Shown: positions 38,670-47,252 of the stretch, piece by piece | Position numbering within the stretch: the stretch's first letter is position 1 | Layout of the letters: each line of letters opens with the position of its first letter | Assembly: GCF_019904175.1 (NCBI RefSeq) | Contig: NZ_CP061913.1 | Coordinates: 1,736,001-1,800,000, forward strand | Length of the DNA stretch: 64,000 nucleotides | Origin: Dactylosporangium vinaceum | Lineage (GTDB): Bacteria > Actinomycetota > Actinomycetes > Mycobacteriales > Micromonosporaceae | Direction: 5' to 3' | Program-made: the position numbers and the translations under genes | Notes under the pieces: model-generated | Told to the model about the DNA's origin: nothing | Databases searched by the model: none | The model's input: only the letters and a program-made list of their open reading frames with translations

Positions 38670-40466
38670 ATGGTGGCCTTAGGGGTGGACTTCGGCACGT
38701 CACACACCGTGGCGGTGGCCCGATGGCCCGACGGGCGGGCCCGGCCGCTGCTGTTCGACGGCTCGCCGCTGCTGCCCTCCGCCGTGACGCTCGAGGAGCA
38801 GGGGCTGGTGGTCGGGCGCGATGCCGTGCACGCGGCGCGGCGCGCGCCCGAGCGCTTCGAGCCCAACCCCAAGCGGCGCATCGACGACGGTGCGGTGCTG
38901 CTCGGCGACAGCGCGGTACCGGTGCCGGAGATGGTCACAGCCGTGCTCCGGCGGGTGCTGGGGGAGTTCACCCGGACCGCCGGAGGTCCGCCCGACGCGG
39001 TGACCGTGACGCACCCGGCCGGGTGGGCCGCGACGCGGCGGGCCACGCTCGCCGAGGCGGTCCGGCAGGCCGGGCTGCCCGCGGCCGCGCTGGTGCCGGA
39101 GCCGGTCGCCGCGGCCACGTACTTCGCGCACGTCCTGCGCCACCTCGTGCCCGTCGGGTCCGCGGTCGTGGTGTACGACCTGGGCGCGGGCACGTTCGAC
39201 GGCAGCGTGGTCGCCCGCACGGACGCGGGGTTCGACGTGCGCGCGGTCGGCGGGCGGGACGATCTCGGCGGCCTCGACTTCGACGAGCTCGTGGTCGGCC
39301 TGATCGCGAAGGCCCTGCCCGCGGCCGACTGGGCTCGCGTGAGCGGGGATCCGCGTGTGTACCGCCAGCTGCGCGACGAGGCGCGCGAAGCGAAGGAGCG
39401 GCTGTCCCGGGCCGCGTCAGTCACCGTGCTGGTGCCGGGGCTCGATGTGGACGTACAGCTGACAAGGGACGAATTCGAGGCCTCCGCGCGCCCGCTCGTC
39501 GAGCGCTCGGTGGCGTCGCTGGCCGAGACGTTGCGGCTGTCGCGGCTGACGTCCGAGCAGGTCGCGGGGATCTTCCTGGTCGGCGGGGCGAGCCAGATGC
39601 CGCTTGTCGCGACCGAGCTGCACCGCGAGTTCGGGCGGGCGCCGGTGACGATCGAGCAGCCGGAGCTGGTCGTGGCCGAGGGCAGTGTGCTCGTCGCCGC
39701 GCCCGCGCCCGCGCGTTTGCCCGCGCCCGCGCGGGCGCCCGCGCCCGCGCGGGCGCCCGAGCCGAGGACCGCTCCGACGCAGCCGGTCGCCACCCCCTCC
39801 GGCACCACGCCGTCCGTCGCCACGCCCTCCGTCTCGGCCCTGCCGGTCTCGCCGGGGCCCGTCGCGCCCGTGAGCCCCCTGCCGGTCAGCCCGCCGATGC
39901 TGCAGCGGCAGCCCTACCCGGTGCCGTCGCGGCCGGTCTACCTGCCGCCACCGCCGCCGCCTCAGGTCCTGTACTACCCGGTGGTGCCGCCGCCGATGAT
40001 GCCGATGATCCCGCTGCGGAAGGGCCCGTGGTCCATCCGGTGGCCGGCCGGCTTCATGACGGCGTACGCCGTGGTGCTGTACGTCGGCGGCGGTCTGCTC
40101 CTGCTGTTGGCGGGTGTCCTGAACCTGTTCAACCCGCCGCCGGACGAGAACATCAGCGCGGAGGACATCGAGCGGTTCAAGGTCGACGGCCTCGAGTGGG
40201 GCGCGATCGGGCTGGTGGCGGCGACGCTCCTGATCAACGCGGCCGCGCGGGCGCGCCGGCCGGCCCGCGGGCATCACTGGTATCCGCTGGCGCTGTGCGT
40301 GATCGTGGCGGTCAGCAACCTGGCGCTGTCCGCCCAGACCCGCCAGGCCGGGTTCCTGATCGCCGCTGTGATCTTCATCCTGTCCACGGCGATGCTGCTG
40401 CTGCCCGGCTCGCGCCGGTGGATGCGCCGCCCGCCCAGGCCGCCGCAGGCCCCGGCCCGCTCGTAA
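38670..40466 (+). CDS. Hsp70-like ATPase fused to Pro-rich linker and four membrane helices (paralogue 1)
   Basis: A 598-residue protein. Residues 1-345 are an actin/Hsp70 nucleotide-binding domain: phosphate 1 GVDFGTSHTVAVARW, phosphate 2 VVYDLGAGTFDGSVV, and adenosine FLVGGASQMPLV. There is no DnaK substrate-binding domain; instead come a Pro/Ala/Val-rich linker (about 350-445, with PPPPPP) and about four helices (455-590). It should therefore sit at the membrane with its ATPase in the cytoplasm. Kinship with the next gene (shared LLFDGSPLLPSAV, RFEPNPKRRIDDG) shows tandem duplication. No J-domain or GrpE gene is near. The biological role is unknown. Confidence 0.88.
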   Translation: MVALGVDFGTSHTVAVARWPDGRARPLLFDGSPLLPSAVTLEEQGLVVGRDAVHAARRAPERFEPNPKRRIDDGAVLLGDSAVPVPEMVTAVLRRVLGEFTRTAGGPPDAVTVTHPAGWAATRRATLAEAVRQAGLPAAALVPEPVAAATYFAHVLRHLVPVGSAVVVYDLGAGTFDGSVVARTDAGFDVRAVGGRDDLGGLDFDELVVGLIAKALPAADWARVSGDPRVYRQLRDEAREAKERLSRAASVTVLVPGLDVDVQLTRDEFEASARPLVERSVASLAETLRLSRLTSEQVAGIFLVGGASQMPLVATELHREFGRAPVTIEQPELVVAEGSVLVAAPAPARLPAPARAPAPARAPEPRTAPTQPVATPSGTTPSVATPSVSALPVSPGPVAPVSPLPVSPPMLQRQPYPVPSRPVYLPPPPPPQVLYYPVVPPPMMPMIPLRKGPWSIRWPAGFMTAYAVVLYVGGGLLLLLAGVLNLFNPPPDENISAEDIERFKVDGLEWGAIGLVAATLLINAAARARRPARGHHWYPLALCVIVAVSNLALSAQTRQAGFLIAAVIFILSTAMLLLPGSRRWMRRPPRPPQAPARS

Positions 40467-40474
40467 CGGCCGCC

Positions 40475-40480
40475 TAGACT
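40475..40480 (+). promoter_or_regulatory. -10 element TAGACT, leaderless promoter
   Basis: Same hexamer and seven-base spacing to the ATG (40488) as for paralogue 1, though the bases around it differ. This argues that the element is conserved, not a relic of the duplication. Confidence 0.6.
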
Positions 40481-40487
40481 CTGGGCC

Positions 40488-42344
40488 ATGCCTACGCCAG
40501 GAATCCGGCTCGGGGTCGACTTCGGGACCTCGAACACCGTCGCCGTCGTACGGTGGCCGGACGGGCGCTCCCGGCCGCTCGTCTTCGACGGGTCGCCGCT
40601 GCTGCCCTCGGCCGTCTACGCCGAGCCGGGCGGGGCGATCATCGTCGGCCGCGACGCCGTGCACAGTGCCCGGCTCGAGCCGGCCCGCTTCGAGCCGAAC
40701 CCGAAGCGGCGCATCGACGACGGAACCGTCCTGCTCGGTGACCGTGAGATCCCCGTCGGTGAATTGATTGCGGCGGTACTGCGGCGGGTCCGCGACGAGT
40801 GGGCGCGCAGTGTGGGCGGGGCCGCACCGGACGTGACGATCACCGTACCGGCCTCCTGGGGCGCGACCCGGCGCCTCCAGGTCGCCGACGCCGCGGTGGC
40901 CGCAGGCCTCGGCCAGGTCCGGCTGGTCCCCGAGCCGGTCGCCGCGGCGGCCTACTTCACCCAGGTCCTGGGCCACGACGTGAAGGTCGGCTCGGTCGTC
41001 GTCGTCTACGACTTCGGCGCCGGCACGTTCGACGCCAGCGTTGTCGCGCGCACCGCCGAGGGGTTCGAGGTGCTCGCCGTCGACGGGCGCGACGACATCG
41101 GCGGCATCGACTTCGACAACGCGGTCGTGAAGCACATCGGCACCATCTGCGAGCCGCGGGCGCCGCAGGAGTGGGGCCGCCTGATGAACCCGCAGACCGT
41201 CGAGGACCGCCGGCACCGCCGCCTGCTCTTCGACGACGCGAAGGTGGCCAAGGAGCGCCTGTCCCGCCAGCCGGCTTCGGACCTGACGATCCCGCTGCTC
41301 AACTTCGACGTGCACCTGACCCGGGAGGAGCTCGAGCGCCTGGCCCAGCCGATGATCGAGCAGACGATCCGGGTGACCAAGGGCGTGATGCGCTGGGCCC
41401 AGCTGAGCGAGGGCGCGGTCGCGGGCGTGTTCCTGGTCGGCGGCTCCAGCCGGATGCCGCTCGTCGCGACGCTGCTGCACCGGATGCTTGGCACCGCGCC
41501 GACCGCCATCGAACAGCCCGAGCTCGTGGTGGCCGAGGGCAGCATGCTGGCCGGCTCCCGGCCCACGCAGGCGACCGCGAAGCCCGCGCCCGGGCCGGCT
41601 ACCGGCGTGCTGCCGCAGGTGCCGGGCTTCGAGTGGCAGCGCCCGGAGCCGGGTTCGGCCCCGCCGGTTTCGGCGCCGCCCGTGTCCGCGCCGCCGGTGT
41701 CGGGGTCTCCGGCCTTCTCCACGCCTCCGCCGAGCAGCCGGTTCGGCTCGCCCGTCTCGGCTCCTCCGGTCTCCACCCCTCCGGCGTCCACCCCTCCCGT
41801 CTCCGCCCCTCCGCTCTCCGCCCCTCCTGTCTCCACCCCTCCCGCGAACGGCCCGGTGTGGCCGCAGCACCAGCAGGCGGTCGCTCCGGTGTCCGTCCCG
41901 CCGCCGGTGTCCGCGCTGCCGCCGGTGTCCGCGCCGCCGGTCTCGGCGCCCCCGAACCGGCCGGTCAGCAGCGGGCGGGTCTACCAGAGCACACCGGAGC
42001 CCTCGACCCGATACGACGAGTACGGCCGGCCGTTCAATGCCGACGCCGCGTCGCCTCCGCGCGCGACGCCGCCCACGAGGCCACCGGCGAGGCCGTCCCA
42101 GGCCGCGACCCGCCCGATGCCGCCGCGGTCCGAGCCGCGGGTGCAGGCGCCGCCGCCCGCCGACTACGCGAAGGTGTACGAGGGTGGCCGCCGCCCCGGC
42201 CCGGGCGTCCGCGCGCTGCGAACGCTGCTCGTGATCGTGCTGCTGGTGACCGTGCCGCTGGCCGCCGGCATCGTCTCGTTCTACTTCACCACCGACCACT
42301 GGCCCGCGTTAGTCCAGGACTGGCTCGGCGGCAGCACCCCGTAG
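40488..42344 (+). CDS. Hsp70-like ATPase with SAPPV-repeat linker and one membrane helix (paralogue 2)
   Basis: A 618-residue protein. The nucleotide-binding domain (1-360) has GVDFGTSNTVAVVRW, VVYDFGAGTFDASVV and FLVGGSSRMPLV. From about 385 to 490 there are many S(A/T)PPV five-residue repeats, then a Pro/Arg-rich stretch, and a single helix near 583-603 (LRTLLVIVLLVTVPLAAGIVSFYF) before a short external end. The catalytic phosphate and adenosine motifs are intact in both paralogues, so both are probably active ATPases; only the membrane part differs, four helices against one. They may form a hetero-complex. The following TPP enzyme has its own leaderless promoter. Confidence 0.88.
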   Translation: MPTPGIRLGVDFGTSNTVAVVRWPDGRSRPLVFDGSPLLPSAVYAEPGGAIIVGRDAVHSARLEPARFEPNPKRRIDDGTVLLGDREIPVGELIAAVLRRVRDEWARSVGGAAPDVTITVPASWGATRRLQVADAAVAAGLGQVRLVPEPVAAAAYFTQVLGHDVKVGSVVVVYDFGAGTFDASVVARTAEGFEVLAVDGRDDIGGIDFDNAVVKHIGTICEPRAPQEWGRLMNPQTVEDRRHRRLLFDDAKVAKERLSRQPASDLTIPLLNFDVHLTREELERLAQPMIEQTIRVTKGVMRWAQLSEGAVAGVFLVGGSSRMPLVATLLHRMLGTAPTAIEQPELVVAEGSMLAGSRPTQATAKPAPGPATGVLPQVPGFEWQRPEPGSAPPVSAPPVSAPPVSGSPAFSTPPPSSRFGSPVSAPPVSTPPASTPPVSAPPLSAPPVSTPPANGPVWPQHQQAVAPVSVPPPVSALPPVSAPPVSAPPNRPVSSGRVYQSTPEPSTRYDEYGRPFNADAASPPRATPPTRPPARPSQAATRPMPPRSEPRVQAPPPADYAKVYEGGRRPGPGVRALRTLLVIVLLVTVPLAAGIVSFYFTTDHWPALVQDWLGGSTP

Positions 42345-42360
42345 CACGGCAAAACGTGAG

Positions 42361-42366
42361 TAGGAT
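42361..42366 (+). promoter_or_regulatory. -10 element TAGGAT, leaderless promoter
   Basis: TAGGAT, six bases, ATG 42373; no Shine-Dalgarno sequence in between. Confidence 0.6.
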
Positions 42367-42372
42367 TCGCGC

Positions 42373-43995
42373 ATGACGACGATCGACGGGCACGGCGGGG
42401 ATCTCGCGCTGGCGGCGCTGCGCGGCTTCGGGGTCAACGAGATGTTCACGCTCTCCGGCGGGCACGTCTTCCCGCTGTACGACGCGGCCAAGCGGGCCGG
42501 CGTGCGCATCGTCGACGTGCGCCACGAGCAGTCCGCCGTCTTCGCCGCCGAGGCGGTCGCCAAGCTGCAGCGGCGCCCCGGCCTGGCCGTGCTCACCGCC
42601 GGCCCCGGCGTCACCAACGGCGTCTCCGGCCTGACCAGCGCCCTGTTCAACGGCGCGCCGGTCGTCGTGCTCGGCGGCCGCGCGCCGCAGTTCCGCTGGG
42701 GCTCCGGCAGCCTCCAGGAGATGGACCACCTGCCGATCGTGCGGGCGGTCACCAAGCATGCCGAGACGATCTTCTCGACCGACGAGGTCTACGCGCGGAT
42801 GCGGGCCGCGGCCCTGACGGCGCTCACCCCGCACCGCGGCCCGGTCTTCGTCGACCTGCCCCTCGAGGTCGTCTTCTCCACTGCCGACGGCATCGAAGTG
42901 CAAGACGCAGCGGTGGTACCGCCACAAGAAGCGGACCCCGACGAAATCCACCGCGCGGTGAGTCTGCTGGCCGCGGCCGAGCGCCCCGTCATCGTGGCCG
43001 GCTCGGACGTGTGGGCCGGCGACGCCACGGCCGCCCTGCGCGAGGCCGCGGAGGCGCTGCGCATCCCGGTCTTCGCCAACGGCATGGGCCGCGGCTCCCT
43101 CCCGCCGTCACACCCCCTGGCGTTCGCGCGGGCGCGCAAGCCCGCCTTCGGCGGCGCGGACGTCGTCGCGGTCATCGGCACGCCGCTGGACTTCCGCCTG
43201 AACTTCGGCGACTTCGGCGGCGCCCAGGTCGTCCACGTCACCGACGCCCCGTCGCAGAAGGCCGGCCACGTCACCCCCGCCGCCGCGCCCGTGGGCGATC
43301 TGCGGCTGGTGCTGTCGGCTTTCGCGGGGTACACCGGGATGATCGCGGACCACGAGGAGTGGATCGCCACCCTGCGCGCCGCCGAGAACGCGGCGAAGGG
43401 CCGCGAGACGGAGGCCCTGGAGGCCGACACCGACCCGATCAAGCCCAGCCGCATCTACGGCGAGCTGCGCAAGGTGCTGGCCGAGGACGCGGTGACCATC
43501 GGCGACGGCGGCGACTTCGTGTCCTACGCCGGCAAATACCTGGAGCCGTCCCGCCCCGGCACCTGGCTCGACCCGGGCCCGTACGGCTGCCTCGGCACCG
43601 GGATGGGCTACGCCATGGGCGCGCGGGTGACGTACCCGGACCGCCAGATCTGCGTCCTCATGGGCGACGGCGCGGCCGGCTTCTCCCTCATGGACGTGGA
43701 GTCCCTGGTCCGCCAGAACCTGCCGGTCGTCATCGTCGTGGGCAACAACGGCATCTGGGGCCTCGAGAAGCACCCGATGCGCCAGATCTACGGCTACGAC
43801 CTGGCCGCCGACCTGCAGCCCGGCCTGCGCTACGACGACGTGGTGAAGGCGCTCGGCGGCGCCGGAGAGACGGTCGAGAAGCCCGGCGACCTGGCCGGCG
43901 CCCTGGGCCGCGCCTTCTCGGCCGGCGTGCCCTACCTGGTGAACGTCCTGACCGACCCCGAGGACGCCTACCCACGCTCGTCCAACCTGGCCTGA
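42373..43995 (+). CDS. Acetolactate-synthase-like thiamine-diphosphate enzyme
   Basis: A 540-residue ThDP enzyme with the three usual domains. Glu52 in VDVRHEQSAVFAAE activates the cofactor; the Mg/ThDP motif is GDGAAGFSLMDVESLVRQNLPVVIVVGNN. The closest family I recognise is mycobacterial IlvG/IlvX (FTLSGGH, LTAGPGVTNG, VVLGGRAP, SLQEMDH). These are annotated as acetolactate synthase large subunits, but no regulatory IlvN lies beside it, and the true substrate of this branch is unsettled. FAD-binding cannot be judged from the sequence. It is the last gene before the second repeat island. Confidence 0.85.
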   Translation: MTTIDGHGGDLALAALRGFGVNEMFTLSGGHVFPLYDAAKRAGVRIVDVRHEQSAVFAAEAVAKLQRRPGLAVLTAGPGVTNGVSGLTSALFNGAPVVVLGGRAPQFRWGSGSLQEMDHLPIVRAVTKHAETIFSTDEVYARMRAAALTALTPHRGPVFVDLPLEVVFSTADGIEVQDAAVVPPQEADPDEIHRAVSLLAAAERPVIVAGSDVWAGDATAALREAAEALRIPVFANGMGRGSLPPSHPLAFARARKPAFGGADVVAVIGTPLDFRLNFGDFGGAQVVHVTDAPSQKAGHVTPAAAPVGDLRLVLSAFAGYTGMIADHEEWIATLRAAENAAKGRETEALEADTDPIKPSRIYGELRKVLAEDAVTIGDGGDFVSYAGKYLEPSRPGTWLDPGPYGCLGTGMGYAMGARVTYPDRQICVLMGDGAAGFSLMDVESLVRQNLPVVIVVGNNGIWGLEKHPMRQIYGYDLAADLQPGLRYDDVVKALGGAGETVEKPGDLAGALGRAFSAGVPYLVNVLTDPEDAYPRSSNLA

Positions 43996-44039
43996 CCGCC
44001 AGCTCCACCCAGACCCCGCCCCGACGCTGTCCCTAGGAC

Positions 44040-44880
44040 GCCTGCGTCCCGACCTGCCTCCCGCCGCCGGACAGCACAGTCACGACGCGACGCGGACGTC
44101 CACCCGCCTGGGCGTCCGCACGTTCGCCCGCGCGTTTGTGCGCCCGCCCGCTACGCGTCCGCCCGCTACGCGCCCGCCCGCTACGCGTCCGCGCGTTCCC
44201 CCGTGCTTGTGCGTCTGAGTGCCTCGCGTCCGAGCTGCCTCGCGCGCTACGCGTCCGCGCGCTACGCGTCCGCGCGCTACGTGTCCGCGCGCTACGTGTC
44301 CGCGCGCTACGTGTCCGCGCGCTACGTGTCCGCGCGGCGTCTGCGTGCCTCGCGTCCGGGCGTTCCCCCGCGCTTGTGCGTCCAAGCGCGTCGCGTCCGT
44401 GCACCTGGCGTCCGTGCACCTTGCGTGGTTCGCCCGCCCGCTTACGCGTCCGCGCGCTACGCGTTTACGTGCCGCGCGTCCGCGCGTCCCCCCGTGCCTG
44501 TGTGTCCGAGTGCCTCGCGTCCGAGCGTCCCGCGTCCGAGCGTCCCGCGTCCGTGCGCCTCGCGCGTTGATCCGCCCGCATACGCGTCCGCGCGCTACGC
44601 ATTCGCGCAGCATCTGCCTGCCTCGCGTCCGCGCGCATCGCATCCGCGGGCTACGCGTCCGTGCGCCTCGCGCGTTCGTCGTCCGAGCGCTCGCGTCCGT
44701 GCGCCTCGCGCGTTCGTCGTCCGCGCGCTACGCGTCTGAGCGGCGTCTGCGTGCCTTGCGTCCGCGCGCTACGCGTCCGAGCGCTCGCGTCCGAGGGCCT
44801 CGCGCGGTCGCCCGTCCGCTTGCGCGTTCGCGCGCTACTCGTCCGCGCGTTCGCGGGGTGCGGGTGTTGTTTCTTCGGGC
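44040..44880. repeat. Second GC-rich repeat island with a clean 15-bp array
   Basis: Six consecutive copies of GCTACG(C/T)GTCCGCGC start at 44246, 44261, 44276, 44291, 44306 and 44321. Looser versions fill the rest, with GCGTCCGAGC and TACGCGTCCGCGC words. Open frames in all directions reflect composition only. No gene lies in the 1 kb between the TPP enzyme and the HAD gene. The core word is shared with the islands at 0.5-2.7, 58.4 and 60.3 kb. Confidence 0.8.
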
Positions 44881-45002
44881 GTGCGCGGTTTGGCGTCCGC
44901 TTGGCTGGTCGTCGCGCGTCCGTGCGGTTTGGCGTCCTTATGGGGCGGGCGTGGGGTGTCGCGTGTTCGGGTGCCGGCGTGGTCGGGCGGCTGCTGGTTG
45001 GG

Positions 45003-45683
45003 CTACTCCAGGCCCAGTAGGCGGGGTAGGGAGCCGATCGAGCCGATGACCTCGTGGGCGCCGGCGGAGTGCAGGGCCTGGCGGTCGCCGGCGCCGGTCA
45101 GGACGCCTACCAGGAGGCCCGCGCCCGCGCGTTGGCCGGCGATGAGATCTAGGGGAGTGTCGCCGACCACGACCATGCGGCGGACGTCCTCCACGCCGAG
45201 TTTGAGGGCGGAGACCAGCATGAAGTCGGGGAAGGGACGGCCGCGACCGGCGTCGGCCGGGGACAGGACCAGGTCGACCTGGCCCCACCAGCCCAGGGCG
45301 TCGATGATGGCCTCCTGGGTGGCGCGGGCGAAGCCGGTGGTGAGAGCCACCTTGATGCCGTTGGCGCGCAAGGTCTTGATGGCCTCGATGGCGCCCGGGA
45401 TGGGCAGGACGGCGCCCTCGTCGACCAGCAGGCCGTACGCCTCCTCGAACGTCTCGTTCGCGGCCTGGGCCCGCTTCTCGTCGCCGTCCAGGAGGAGGCG
45501 GAACACCTCGATGCGGCTCTGGCCCATTGTCTTGCGGACTACGGCGAGCATGCGCTCGTGCTGAGGGGTGCCCGGAGCCACGCCCTCGCCGGCGAACGCC
45601 ACTGTGAATGCCTGCTCGACAAGGCCTTCATCACGCACCGTAGTGCCTGCCATGTCGATGCAGGCGAGTTGCCACGCGGTCAT
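45003..45683 (-). CDS. HAD-superfamily phosphonatase-like hydrolase
   Basis: A 226-residue HAD phosphatase. ATG 45683 is taken as start; a GTG directly before it (45686) would add one residue. Motif I is ACIDMAGTTVRDEG, with the nucleophile Asp and the Ala-Gly-Thr of the phosphonoacetaldehyde-hydrolase-like branch; motif II ALTTGFA; motif IV VVVGDTPLDLIAG. The helical cap lies at about residues 18-95 (VRKTMGQSRIEVFRLLL). The phosphonatase Schiff-base lysine is not obvious, so a general phosphomonoesterase activity is possible. No phosphonate gene is close by. Its 3' end borders the repeat island. Confidence 0.85.
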   Translation of the reverse strand: MTAWQLACIDMAGTTVRDEGLVEQAFTVAFAGEGVAPGTPQHERMLAVVRKTMGQSRIEVFRLLLDGDEKRAQAANETFEEAYGLLVDEGAVLPIPGAIEAIKTLRANGIKVALTTGFARATQEAIIDALGWWGQVDLVLSPADAGRGRPFPDFMLVSALKLGVEDVRRMVVVGDTPLDLIAGQRAGAGLLVGVLTGAGDRQALHSAGAHEVIGSIGSLPRLLGLE

Positions 45684-45734
45684 CACGCGATATGAGCACG
45701 GCCAGAAGACCGGAGAGTGAACGGCACAAAACCG

Positions 45735-47252
45735 TCAGAATTCATCGGTTCGCCGCATGGGGCGCGGCCGGCCGTCGGGGTCGTGGACGAGGCGGTACAG
45801 GACCCCTGACCACTGGCGGGTCCACCAGGTCAGGCTGGGTGCGTCGTACCGCAGCACGCGGCCGGGTGGTCGATCACCTACCTTTCCGGCGGCGTACCAG
45901 TTGGAAAGATTCGCGGCCGCTTGCTCGAACGCGGCGATGAACGTTTCGGGGTCATCATCATCAATGTCGATACCGAGGTGCTCGCGCGCGAGGCGGCGCC
46001 GCAGTGACCGTGTGTACTCGCCGGTAGGGTCGGCGACGGCGCAGGTGAGCTCCGAGTCGTGCGTCCACGAGCGCAGGCTCACGTTGTCGGAGCCCACGGT
46101 GGCCCAGGCGTCGTCGGCGATGCAGACCTTGGCGTGCACGTAGATCGGTGTGCCGTGGGCGTTCTCGGGGCTGAAGACGTGCACCCGGTCCCCGCCCGCC
46201 GCGTTGATCATGGCGAGGGCGCGCTCGCGGCCGTACAACTGCGGCGTCTTGGCTATTTTGCCTGGCGCGTCGGGATGGCGCGGGACGACGGCGACCAGGT
46301 GCAGGTCCGGCGACGTGCGCAGGGCGTCGGCGAAGCACTCCGCGACCTGGGGTGACCACAGGTACTGGTCCTCGACGTAGATGAGGCGCCGCGCGCGTCC
46401 GAGCGCCTTGCGGTAGCCGCGGGCGACGGTGCGCTCGCCGTCGGGGGCGAACGGGTACGCGCCCGTGCGGCGGTGCGGATAGGTGCGTAGCAGCTGTACG
46501 GCCAGGTCACCCGCGGGTGGTGGGTCGGGGAGCTGCTCGGGGAGGGGGTCGGCGTGCGTGTCCTCGCGGTAGATCAGGTCGTGCAAGCGGAAGAGCGGGT
46601 TGCGCGACAGCGGCGTCGGGTCGGTCCAGCGCTCCCGGAAGGTTGCCTCGACCTGCCCGACCGCGGGGCCGCGCAGCTCGACCTGGACGTCGTGCCAGGG
46701 CGGGCGCGGGCCGTACACGGGCGCCATGGGCACTGCCTGCGGGTCGCCCTCGTGCTCGCTGGAGTCGCCGCGGCCGTGGCAGAGGTCGATCCCGCCGACG
46801 TACGCGACGTCGTGCTCGGGGCGGCCCGGGTGGCGCAGCACGATGAACTTCTGGTGGTGTGAGCCGCCGGTGCGCACCCGCATGTCGCGCAGGCACTCGC
46901 CGCCCGCCTTCTCGATCTCCTCACCCAGGTGCTGGTTCTCCTCCTCGCTGAACTGGAGCCGGTCGAGGTGCGAGCGCCAGATGAGGCCCTTGACGATGAC
47001 GCCCCGGCGGGCTGCGTCGCACAGCACCTCCCGGATCTCCGTGCCGGGGCCGTCGAGGCGCTGATCGGGGTCGCCGCGCCAGTCGGTGAACAGCAGTAGG
47101 TCACCGCGCTGCATGCGGCGTACGGCGGGCAGGAGCGCCCCGTAGTACTCGCGGCCGTCGATCAGGGGCCGCGCGGCGTTGCCTTCGGTCCAGGCTTCGA
47201 GCTTCGAGTGGGGGTTGCCGCGCTCCCGCGCGGTCAGGAACCAATCGGTCAT
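45735..47252 (-). CDS. Phospholipase D family protein
   Basis: A 505-residue protein with two HKD-type motifs: SHHQKFIVLRHPGRPEHDVAYVGGID (His133, Lys135) and YVHAKVCIADDAWATVGSDN (near 373). It is similar in build to cytosolic actinobacterial phospholipases D / cardiolipin-synthase-like enzymes; no signal peptide. Hydrolysis of a phospholipid or phosphatidyl transfer is likely. ATG 47252 overlaps the TGA of the upstream double PAP2 gene (ATGA), so both act together, perhaps in phospholipid turnover. No independent ribosome-binding site is seen, consistent with coupling. Confidence 0.88.
   Translation of the reverse strand: MTDWFLTARERGNPHSKLEAWTEGNAARPLIDGREYYGALLPAVRRMQRGDLLLFTDWRGDPDQRLDGPGTEIREVLCDAARRGVIVKGLIWRSHLDRLQFSEEENQHLGEEIEKAGGECLRDMRVRTGGSHHQKFIVLRHPGRPEHDVAYVGGIDLCHGRGDSSEHEGDPQAVPMAPVYGPRPPWHDVQVELRGPAVGQVEATFRERWTDPTPLSRNPLFRLHDLIYREDTHADPLPEQLPDPPPAGDLAVQLLRTYPHRRTGAYPFAPDGERTVARGYRKALGRARRLIYVEDQYLWSPQVAECFADALRTSPDLHLVAVVPRHPDAPGKIAKTPQLYGRERALAMINAAGGDRVHVFSPENAHGTPIYVHAKVCIADDAWATVGSDNVSLRSWTHDSELTCAVADPTGEYTRSLRRRLAREHLGIDIDDDDPETFIAAFEQAAANLSNWYAAGKVGDRPPGRVLRYDAPSLTWWTRQWSGVLYRLVHDPDGRPRPMRRTDEF

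Noticed and set aside
39417-42299. 960-codon minus-strand frame across the Hsp70-like genes
   Set aside because: Antisense shadow; nucleotide-binding motifs are on the plus strand.
44246-44335. CRISPR array
   Set aside because: The 15-bp units are contiguous with no spacers, and there are no cas genes.
44080-45049. Overlapping 180-270-codon frames in the second repeat island
   Set aside because: Translated simple repeats, no start signals.
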